From positions 387,949,601 through 388,013,600 of the forward strand of contig NC_090319.1 in the NCBI RefSeq assembly GCF_040869045.1: a DNA stretch of 64,000 nt. The letters run 5' to 3'. The position numbers and the translations under genes are program-made. Below the pieces are notes generated by a model, which made no database searches, was not told the origin of the DNA, and saw only the letters and a list, made by a program, of their open reading frames with translations. How positions within the stretch are numbered: the stretch's first letter is position 1; each line of letters starts with the position of its first letter. Of the stretch, positions 41,101-53,100 are shown piece after piece. Source of the DNA: Eurosta solidaginis (lineage: Eukaryota; Arthropoda; Insecta; Diptera; Tephritidae).

Positions 41101-44100
41101 TATATTTAGATCTGTTGTGGTGTTAAGGCAACCAACCCTTGGGCGAGCTCTAATTAACTTTAAACAATTTTTTCAGACGTACCTCTGTAAATTTACACAT
41201 CAAACTTCACGAGGATAATCCCATATTTTTTCTTTCAATTTTGCACCTATTCGAAACATGGGGTATCACCATGAAAACCATCTCCTGTAAATTTTTATTT
41301 TTGTTGGTTATGCATTGTTAGGGCTCGATATAAAAAATAAATGTCGGTAAAGTTTTAGCAGAGTTTGTGTGGGAAATAAGTGTGCCTTCAATTGAAAAAA
41401 GCAATTTGTACGTAATACTAAAAGCTGATGTTTGAACAATCTATTTTCACACCCAAATGAAGCTTTAAAGCCTTTGTGGTAAAAAGAAGAAAATTTTTGT
41501 TTTGAAAACTTCCAATGCAGCTATGTACATAGTTATCAAGATGTGTGCATTTTGAAATAGCATGCCACAACAACAATAAAAATAAAAACTGAGCAAGCAA
41601 TAAATTAAACCAATAACAACAACGACTCATTTGTTAGCGTAAATTAATTAATTGAATCAAATGCAATGACAAATACATATAAAAATAGTAGACGCCAATA
41701 TTTCTTTTTCTCACACATACATTTGTATGTACATACACGTATTTTAAAATATTATTATTTTTTATCTTAGGTGCGTTAGTCAGTGCTGACGGCTCCAATC
41801 TTGAACCGAGTGAAGCTCAATGTCGCCCTTATATTGAAAAGGCGATAAACGAACTGAAAACAGGTGATCCGAGCGATGAATTAGGTGAGTATGATTAGAT
41901 ATGCGTGTAATATACTTTGTGTTTGGTTATTTATACATATTTACATATGTACATAAAATGGTCCGCGTATACAATGTGCGCTTAAGCATACGTATGTTTG
42001 TACTCAAATCATGAAAGAGTACCAAACATTGACGTTGACAAATACAATTGACACATTTAAATGTATGAATTCTAATCTGCCACGTATGTGAAATATTTTT
42101 CGGGTGACATATGACCATCGATATCTTGACGTGCGTGAAGAAGATTTTCCTCGTGTTCCAGTGGTATGTGATCCATACGTTGTTGCATTTGCATGTTAAA
42201 TCTCTATCCGTATCTGGTTCATGTACCACTGGAACACGAGGTTTATGTTCACATAAATGTTGCTTAGTTTGAGTTTTAGTGTTGTTACATCACCTCCTTA
42301 GTACTAGTATCCGGCGCTCCATTTCGCTCTCTTACTTCTTTGTTGTTTTCCCTATAATAACTTTATTTTGTATTAATTTTTTTAATAAGTTATTTTTCTT
42401 TCTTTCGGCGGGGGCGTCACCTCAGTGCTCCGAGTTATCATCTCTTAGCAATCGTTCTTTAGATTGTCTATGATCATGTTTGACTATTTTACTGTTTTTC
42501 AAATAGGACAGTTTTACCACTCTTTCACTGAATTAATTTATCAGCGTCATTGTTATTTCGACAGAATGGCGGGTTGGTTTCTGTCTTAGATTCTCTCCAT
42601 CCTTTGATTGGCTTATAACATTTCTTTTTCCTTTCCTCAATGCCTCCACTCAGCGGAAATAAAATGTAACGCCAGTCAGGAGCAACATTTCTTTACATTC
42701 TATGATTTTGTTATTTTAAACAGCCTGTACGACGATCATTGTGTTTTATCTTAAAATTGATAGGTAGATCCTAATTTTTTGATCTGCTTTCTTGATTATA
42801 AATAAAAAATAATAAATGTAAGGCGCGATAACCTCCGAAGAGATTTTAGGCGAAGTTTCTCTTCCAATTTGGGTCGTGCTCCTTTTTTAATTTTTCCTAC
42901 AAATTGGTGGGATGGGACCTAATTCTTTTATGCCGACTCCGAACTACATCTGCAAGGCATTATGAGTTTTCACTGAGAGCTTTCCATGACAGAAATACAC
43001 TCAGAGTGCTTGCCAAACACTGCCGAGGGGCGACCCCGATTAGAAAAATTTTCTTCTCTCGCTACCATCACACCACGGTGGTCACCTTGATTAAATGGCA
43101 TTGATTGAGATTTTACGGCGGGCCTAAAGTACAGAAAGTAGCAATAAGTTATTCGTAGTGCATGCTGCGTTTGTGATGATTTCTTTGGCGAGATTAAGTT
43201 TGCGCAACTATCCACTGCTATTCCTTGTCCCAAATAATAAGGTGGCCGCCCGATTTGGTATTCCAAATTTTAAACCTTTTATTGTTAAAAAAAAAAATAA
43301 AAAACCATTTATATTTAACAAAATTTTTTTCTTTGTACGCTGAAGAGTGACACTTTCCCGATTAAAATTATGACAGCTCATAAGCAGTGACATAATCGCA
43401 AGTAAAGAACTTAGGGCTATACCACTTAGGATTATGTCATGGTACCTCAGATAAGGGAGAAAAAAAGATTTTTTTTCCCTGGAATCTGTTAAATCGCTGT
43501 TTGATTACTTAAGTAATTTCTTCAAAAGTATTTTTCAAACATTTTTGTAAATGACTGATATATTGCGTTATTTACATATTTTAAAATATTTGCTTAGCAC
43601 CCTGCTCATATTTCTAAATTTTTTTTTTAACTAGATTTTAAAAATGAATATTAATAGATTACAGTTTTTTATAGACAACTTTCAAAGAAAAGTTGGTTTG
43701 AAACATAAAAGAGCAATTAATGGCAATTCCAATAATTTTCCTCGAGCTCTCAGTGAAAACTCATATGCCTTGCAGATGCCGTTCGGAGTCGGCTAAAAAC
43801 AAGTAGGTCCCGCCAATTTGTAGGAAAAATTAATAGGAGCACGACGCAAATTGGAAGAGAAGCTCGGCCTAAGAACTCTTCGGAGGTTATCGCGCCTTAC
43901 ATTTAGTTATTTTTTAAACAAACAAATTTTTCTTCCATTCTCGATAGCCATTCTTCCTGTCAGCTTATTTGTAGGAATTCACAATGACAATACCGATGGT
44001 ATAAGAAAGAAGATAATTCCATTGTCGTTTGAAATCGTGGCCAACTAACCGACTAAACAGATTATTACATTTTGTGTCTTAACTAAAAAAACTTTCATGT

Positions 44101-47100
44101 TTATATTGGTTTGAAAAATTTGTTGCAACTTTTGTGCTCTATATCGGGAAAAATTGTGTAATAAAATTGTCGAAATTTTAAGTTGTTTATTTCTTCATAA
44201 CATATATTGTAAATATCATTAGACCTCGTTGCAATCCGACCTTTATTTAGATCTATTATGCTTGCCCTTTCAGCCTATTACTGTATGTGGAGGCTTTTAA
44301 TATATTTAAGTACCTCTTCAGGCGTTTTACTCCATATCTCCAAGATATTCAGAGTCATGCCACCCCGATGGGAGAGTCGCTGCCCCAAAACGATTCCAGC
44401 TTTCAAAAGCAACAGATTTGTTTATCGGATACATTTAACTTATTTACTGAAGACTACAGTGTCCCGTATACATAGTACCAAAAGAGAGTTCATATGGCCT
44501 CTCTGTTTGTGTTTGTGTTTGGCTGATGCTTTCGTTGCTGGAGGTGTAAACAATGTACCTTTGTACGTCCACATAATTGATCTGGCCAAAGAATGCTATT
44601 ATAGCACCGTGATTGGCAAGGTAGAGCGGAGGGCACTAGTCTTCGGGAGCCTCATGCTTATTACAACACGATTAGACAGATAGTGGAATATCACTCTATC
44701 TCGGCTGTCGTTTCATCTTTTGAAATTTTTATAAAAATATCTCAGTTAAAAAAATATAAAGAAGCCAGAAGTGTTGTTTATTTTCTTTTTTTCTCTTTTT
44801 AACTTTCTAAAACAAAGTGCTAAAAGCACTATATGCTTCTGGTATAAAGTTTTTAATTGCCCTCCCCTTATTTTGAAATCATGAGAAATTTCAATAACTT
44901 GTTTTTTAATAAAAAATTACAGGCTCATAATGACAATGGAATTACCTAATTACCAATACCGTGACCGTCATCAAAAATTATGTTTTGGCTAACGACTTAG
45001 GAGAATTGATTGAAATGTCGACCAGAATGTCAGATATAAATTCTGTAAGAGCCTGAAATCTCAATATGTACTCAAGTTAACGTGTGCACAGGCAGACGGA
45101 TGGACTGACTTGGCTAAATCAATTCCTTTTCTTACACTAGGGGGACTCATGAAAGCATATAAACTTATAAGGTGTAAAATTATATCCATTTACACACGCT
45201 GTTATATGAACGCACCTAGAAATACTCTTGATAAACTTGATTGTTTATCAGCTGTATTATTGCCAAACAAAAATTTTTTGATTGTTATACAAAATAAAAA
45301 TGCCAAGATTAAGTTAAAAATCAAAACTAAAACGTCTTTACTAAGATATTCTTGTAAATGACTTGCTGACGTTGGAGATTTCTGTTGAAAATGCCTGCTG
45401 TAATGTCTGCAAGGTTGCATTCCTTTGAGTTTACCGCGTTTACACAATGAAATGTGAGCGTAAATTTATACAAATTGTGTAAATGATTTTTCATACAAAA
45501 TTTGACAGTTCGTTTACGCACTAGATAAATTTATACGTTTACACACTTTATAAGGCATTTATACGGTTACATGAGTCCCCCTACTGAAAGATTGATTTTA
45601 CCAGATCAACCGAAACACGAGTCAATTCAACCGAAATTTCTGTCAATTTTTATCCATCGCAACAAGATGTTGGATCAACTGCGCACAAATCGTTGATTCG
45701 TAATTGACCGTTTTAGTAGGCAAATGAACAAAAAGTTGTTGCGACAGCTTTGTACGAAAGTACCTATGTTGCGGCATTTGCAAGGCAGGTGAGTTTTCAC
45801 TGCACTGAGATCTTTTCATGGCAAAAATACACTCGGCGTGCTTGCCGAACAGTGCCGAGGGGCGCCTCCGCTTAGAAAATTTTCTTCTAATTGAAAAATA
45901 TTATTTCTAAAATTTTTATGTTGCTTTGCCCGGGGTGTGAACCCAGGGACTTCGGTGTGGTAGGCGGAGCACGCTACCATCACACCACGGCGGCCGCCAT
46001 ATACATACGTAAATATGTGCATACATTTAGTACACAGCATACATAAGTACAAAGTAGAGAGCGCAGTGAGCGTAAATTCTCTTTGAAATTTTCTCATGTA
46101 TTGACTGTTGATCGCTGTTGAAATGACTAGTGAGCTCAGTTGTGTTAACAAAAAAATCAGTTAGATTGATTAGGAATCTGTCAATTTTATAGAATTTTGT
46201 TAACTTAAGAGCGACAATTTCTCTTCTGTTGGAATTACTAAACTAATTTGTTTGCTTGACAAAGAACTCGATCGAATTAACCATAATTCGATCAATTTCA
46301 CCGAATATCCGTTAAGTCAAGACCAACTGAACTGATTAGTTGATTTTACTAGCATCATTGCTTTCAGTGTATCCTGAGCCGTTTAATATATGGAAGTCTA
46401 TATTTATCTCGATTCGTTTATGCCGTTACGATCAACCGCTGTTACTAACGTTTAAATACTCTGGGTGCAAAGGACGCTGAGTATAACAAGGACTACAGCT
46501 TTCTATAATTGTAAACAAGTCGAAAAATTTTTCAGAAAATATATCTGTGGCGTTCCAGGTTTTCGTTTTTTTAAAAGCATTCTGTTCTTCTTTACCTAAG
46601 TGTGGTTTCCATAAATCCGCAAGTAAAAGAACTTTTTGGGCTGTTTATTTGGGAGCACTGTGGATTAGTTGTATTCTTGTTTGAGGTCAATCATGATCGC
46701 TTTAACACGCTCTATGCAGACCAAATGATGCAAGATCCCGTAGCGGATATCTGTTGTTGGCAGCAACTCGCTCTTCAGTGTCTAGTTTCAACACCCTTCA
46801 TCTACGGTTTCTTCTAATTGTGTTTGCCCTAGGTGCTTTCTGTGGGATTACTAAGAAGGACACTCTTTCCAATTTTTTTATGGCTCCCTAATCTTCTGAA
46901 GGAAGTTGATGATCTAAAGTTTATGGTTGTTTGTGGCAGTCAAGCCCACATGTCTACTACCCGTCTTCCTCTTAGCCTCGGAGCCAAAAGGCCTTGGAAC
47001 TACCAAAGGTGATGGTTTACTTATCAATCACATTATTAGTAAAAAATGCTTCCGTTTTGGGTAATTAAAAAAAAACGTTTCGAAGTCAATTTATAGCTCA

Positions 47101-50100
47101 GGCCTTATTAATACGATATAATCGGCACAAAAAAGAAATCAGAAACCTTTTTAGAAATTTTTACATTATTTAGTAAAAATAATTTACTTTAATTACATTT
47201 TCCCAGAGGCAGGTGGTATCCTTAATGCCGATTTGACTTATAACGAGGTCACAACGAACAATGACGACAATGGCACAGATTCAGGTGAAATGCAATCCGA
47301 TCAACCGGCTGCCAATGAAAAAGAAACAGTTGAAATAACTGATGCTGATTCTGTGGAGGAAAAACCCATCGATCTTGATGGCGATGGCATACCAAATGAA
47401 GACGACACCGACATTGATGGTGATAGCAAACCAAATGAACTAGATGAAGACATGGACGGTGACGGTGTTTTAAATGAAGAAGATGATGATATTGATGGTG
47501 ATGTTATACCAAACGATCAAGATCCTGATATCGACGGTGATGGTGTACTGAATGTTGACGATCGGGACATCGATGGTGATGGCGTACCAAATGTGGTCGA
47601 TCATGATCTTGACGGTGATGGTGTGCCGAATGTAATCGATAAGGATATTGATGGCGATGGCGTAAGCAACACCCACGATAATGATCTAGATGGTGATGGC
47701 ATACCCAATGAGGAAGATGAAGACATTGATGGTGATGGCATACCGAATGATCAGGACGATGATATCGATGGTGATGGCATACCCAACGATCAAGATAATG
47801 ATATCGATGGTGATGGTATACCCAATAGCCAAGATGACGATATCGATGGTGATGGTATACCAAATAATCAAGACAATGACATGGATGGTGATGGCATACC
47901 AAATGATCAAGATGGCGATATCGATGGTGACGGTATACCCAATGAAAAGGATAATGACATCGATGGTGATGGCATACCAAATGCTGAGGATGATGACATA
48001 GATGGTGATGGCATACCCAACGAAGAGGATGACGATTTAGATGGTGATGGCATACCAAACAAGGATGATAATGATATAGACGGCGATGGTGTATCTAATG
48101 AAGATGATACGGATATAGATGGCGATGGTGTACCTAATGACAGTGATGAAGACATTGATGGTGATGGCATTAAAAATTACCAGGATGATGATATTGATGG
48201 CGATGGCATTGCCAATGAATTGGATAATGATATCGATGGAGATGGTGAGCCTAACGAGGCGGACAAAGACATTGACGGTGATGGCGTACTCAATAACGAA
48301 GATGTTGATATTGATGGTGATGGCATACCAAATGAGCGTGATCACGACGTCGATGGTGACGGCATGCCCAACGATGAGGAACCCAAAAGCTTAGATATTG
48401 ATGGTGATGGTATACCCAATGATGATGATACCGACATTGATGGTGATCTTAAACCAAACGAGGTAGATGAGGATATGGATGGTGATGGTATACCAAATGT
48501 ACATGATCGTGATGTGGACGGCGATGGTATACCAAATATGCATGACGAAGATAGCCTCGAGGCAGAAGAGGTGGCGAAACGGCAAAAACGAAATGTTGGC
48601 GAACTACCAGCAACCATCGAAGCTGGCGAGGAACAAGACGAATCGAGCCACGAAAAACCAGGTGACATGGATGGTGATGGTATACCGGATCATAAAGATA
48701 ATGATAAAGATGGCGATGGCGTGCCTGATGATACAGATGATGACATCCATGGTGATGGCATACCGAATTCACGTGATTCTGACAGAGATGGGGATGGTAT
48801 ACCGAATGATAAGGATGACGATGATGGTGAAGACACTAAACCCGAGGATGAGTTGTTATGGGTGAGTGATAAGAAATTACTATGACTTAAGCTGAATAGA
48901 GTTGACAAATACTTTTTTGCCAAAGCGACTGAAAGATGACAGTGAATCGCGGCTTCAAAAAGAAATCGCAGTGACGGGTTGAATGTGACAGCATCTGCGT
49001 ATCAACTGCATTTACGTTAATCAATAATAGCAATCACAGAACATATCACAGCTCTCGTCACAGCGACAATTACCTGCAATGTGTTGAAACACTAAGCCTG
49101 TGATTTGTGCTGCGACTAAGAAGAACTAAGTGTCACAGTAACCTTCGGGCGTGGCTGTTTGCATAGCTGCATACATATGTAGCAGTGTGTTACGGTATCT
49201 AGCAGTAAACATTCGCTTTTTTCTGCCTTGTTGCATCTAATGAGAACACATAGTCATAGATCCTGTTGTTCCTCGATATCTGTTAACTACAAGCTAAAGT
49301 TTATATTATGATTTTACACTATTTATAGGAGGGTGAGATACCAGCTAAATTGCGTAGTCGTGACCACATAACGGAGCTTTTGCAACTTAACGATGAATTC
49401 AATTTACGTGAGACAGCAGTCGACAACGTGGCTGAGATAATTTTACGCGATATTAAGCGCATCTACGGGAATGCCATTAAACCGTTAGAAACTCTTTACA
49501 AATACCGTGACTTGAGTAATCGCCATTTTGGTGATCCAGAAATATTCTCTAAGCCATTGGTATTGTTTATGGGTCCATGGTCCGGTGGTAAATCAACAAT
49601 TATTAATTACCTAACCGGCAATGAATATAAGCCCAACTCGCTGAGAACAGGTCTGTCATTAGATAGGAGACCGAAAAATAAAAAAAAAAATTCTATATTA
49701 AAGTTTGTGTATATTTGCAGGCGCAGAACCATCTCCAGCCTACTTCAACATTCTGACATGGGGCAATGAGACGGAAGTGCTGGACGGTACACAACTTGCA
49801 GCTGATTATACATTCTCAGGCTTGCAGAAATTTGGCGAAGGTTTAGAAGAACGGCTGCGTGGACTGAAAATGCCTAACAAATTGTTGGAAAAAGTGAGTA
49901 CAATAACTAAAATCTTGTGTGTTAATATTATCTACCTATGTACATATCGATGGATTTGAAAATAATCTCAATAATGACGTCAATTTTAGAGAAAATACAC
50001 ATAAATATATTTGTACATAATATAAAAATAATAAAAGATATTAATAACTTTTGTTATGACGACCTCGAAATGTTCATTAGGTAGCTACAAATTTGTTGGC

Positions 50101-53100
50101 AACAAAAAGGTGGCAAAAATTATTTTTTTAAAGAGACAAACAAAAAAATCGTGTAAATTTCATTTGCGTTGTAATTTTTGCTGCTGGGAGATAGCTTTTG
50201 TTTATTTTTTTTTTCTTTTAACGCAACTATTTTTAGATAAAATTTACGGTGGAAATATCAAGCTAATTTTAATAAAACGCAAGTACATATTGACATTAAT
50301 GTGAATGTAATTGCATGCATCTACATGTGTTACATGCTACACTCAAAAAACGGGAGTGATTTTTCATCATAGAAATGTTTTCTTCGACCTATAGGTTAGG
50401 TTAGGTTAGGTTAGGTTCAAGTGGCAGCCGTCCACATTGGAGCGGCACACTTAGGCCTTTATAGGCCCATTGTGAAACCACACGGATTTGCCCACTCTCC
50501 TAATCAAACCACTTCGTTGAGTTTATGAAGCTAACTAAGCGTCGTGTATTGACTTCAGCTATATCAGTCAGATCTACGAGAAACAACTTGCCCATAAAAC
50601 GTTGCCTTCTTCTACCGACCGCTGGACATTCACAGAGTAGATGCCTAACAGTTTCAGGTTCTTCTTCGTTGCCGCAGCTTCTACAATAATCATTAAATGG
50701 TGCGCAAATCCTTTCCGCATGCGGTCCAATACAAACATGACCCATAAGAAGACCTAAAACCAAGGACACATCCCTCTTACGGAGGGTGAGAAGCTCTCTC
50801 AAGCTCTTCTCATTCCATTCCGGCCATGTGAGTTTTGCCGTGTGGCATCTATCATGATGCTTCCACCTGGCTCCTGCTTCCATCAGTAGAGCCTCCTTTA
50901 TCTTGAGCTTGCAGGTGGAGAGCGGCATGCCCAACCTCTTCTTCGAGCTATGTAGACAACTAATTTTTTTTCCTTGTTTGAAGGAATAATTTTTTAAATA
51001 ATGGATAAAATTGTATGGGAAAATAAATGCCCGATAATAATAACGGCTTGTTATCACCGAGTGATAGGCTTCTTATCGGCTTGTTATAGCGGGGTGTCAA
51101 ATCGATTTTATAATGAAGTTTTACGCTTTATATCAAAGCGATGAGCCGTCGATACCGAACCGGAAAAACACCGATACCAAATTGGCAGCACTCCGATGAA
51201 ATATCGATAACATTTCCGTATCAAATTGGTAACTTTTTACTTAATACACCCATAACAAATTAAAACTAGCACAGCTCATTAAATCTTCTTCGGTACTCGC
51301 CATTGCCAACGAGGAGAGGTCCGCAAATCTTTAGAAAAACTTTTCTCCCGAACACTCCCAGAGGCATCTTATCTGATCTAGTCATGGCCTATGATGCTGC
51401 TAAATATAGCAGGAAGTGTACGATAAGTGAAATAACTTATCGATAGCTTTTCGATAGTAAATTGATGATTTTTCGACAAAACATCAATAAATGTTTGATA
51501 ACAAATTGATAATTTGTTGGTTACGTTTTGGTAACAATCGATAACTTTTCGATATGTAATCGTCACTTTTCGATAATGAATCGATACCCAATTGGAAATG
51601 TGTGCAAACGACATCAATATTTGAGACATGAATTGGAGCTATGTATGCATGTCCGTATAAATTAACATTTATTTTCATTTAATACATGCATACTATATTA
51701 CTCTCTTCGTACTACTTTTGTATGCATATTTTTGTATTAATGCCGAATGCATACAAAAGCATTAGAAAAACACGTATGCATCCATACGATGTTTCATACA
51801 CACGAAAGTACTATCCCTGCATCGGTCAATAGGAATATTATATTCTACATTTATAATTACAATAACAATAACATTGATAGGATGAGAGGGCGTCTCTCGA
51901 AATAGTCAAAGTGTATTATATGGACCATTTATACAGCACAATTCTTACCGGTTTGGTCAAAGCCCATCATGCTGGAAATTTTCTTAATAGCAGTTCACGC
52001 TAAAGCATCCTGGGGCCAAACGGTCGGCGGTCGTAATTAATCCTCTATATATTTCAAGTTGCCGAATCTTTCATCAGTTATTTATATCCTGGAGTTATTT
52101 TCGAAAAAAAGAATTGTTTTGAGTACATACATTCCATAAATAGGAATAAATATTTAAATTAGAAAAGTGTGTTTTTGCAAACATACGTTCATTGATACAA
52201 TATGCATATTACATGCATGAACAAAACTTTTTCCACTCGGGTACTAATGAATTGCTTGTATTTTTTACTCATACGGAAAGGCATACTTTTTTATGAATAA
52301 ATATGTTTTCAATTAAAAAATTATGAATCATGCATCCTTTTTCATGCATTTAGAATTCGTACCTCCTGTATGCATTCAATTTGTTTCAACTGGGTAGCTT
52401 TTTGAGACTACTCAAACAATACACTTAAACTCTATTGAGAAATAATGAAAGCTATTAAAAAAAATTTGTAAAAAATTATCTTTCAAAATAAAAGAAAACT
52501 ACCAATTCCATAGTTTCCCCAATTTAAGGAATTCTAGTTCGAAGTGTACATATCAACTTAAAGGGCAGGTTTCTAGCTACCGAAGGCACTCAGCAGCTCA
52601 TTTACGAAGTTAGAAAATGTGAGAGAACAAATTTGGTAGCACAACACGTTCTTGGTCAATTGAGTGCACTTACACCTAACAAAGTGAATTGTTGCTCAAG
52701 ATGCCAAATCACAAGCACAAATCACTCTGAAAATGTTGCTGCATTTCTCTCTCTCTCTCTCAGAGTCAAACGCACAAATGCAGATTGCCGTAGAGATCGC
52801 AGCATTTTACAGATCTATTTTAAGAAAGTAAACAAATGAAATAAATTCACGCTGCACCTATTTTTACTAACGCTGCTTTTAAAACGTTTTCAAATATTTG
52901 GCATAAATTAAATGCAAAAGTGCATTAACTTGACGCAACCTAAACATGTTCCGTCACACAGATGATTTCGAAACCTCAGCAACCTTCGAGTAAATTATTG
53001 GTTTTAGATTATTTACAGATAAAGCAAACTTAGCAAAAATGTCTAAAAGTCATTGGAGGCAAGTTTTAATAGAATTTTGCATGTAACTGAGCAAATTGGT

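Larger units (their letters stand above)
45050..46485 (+). repeat. Dispersed repeat family DR, copy 6 (3' end, split by insertions)
   Basis: The 3' part of the family (CTCAATATGTACTCAAGTTA, ACAGGCAGACGGATGGACTG) up to about 45137 continues at about 46380 (ATATGGAAGTCTATATTTAT) and ends GGACGCTGAGTATAACAAG. The 1.2 kb between is two MITE-like elements, one carrying a SINE. Confidence 0.6.

Noticed and set aside
44258..44683. 141-codon open frame inside intron 2
   Set aside because: Biased, motif-free translation, no splice context or homology recognised; likely chance.
47249..48923. Many long open frames on the minus strand and in other frames across exon 3
   Set aside because: They arise because a 39-bp repeat lacking stops in one frame tends to lack them in others; translations are monotonous (for example MVCHHH... 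or PSPSMSS...) with no domain.
50393..50417. (TTAGG)n as an interstitial telomere
   Set aside because: It sits exactly at the 3' end of a LINE with a target duplication outside it, so it is the element's tail.
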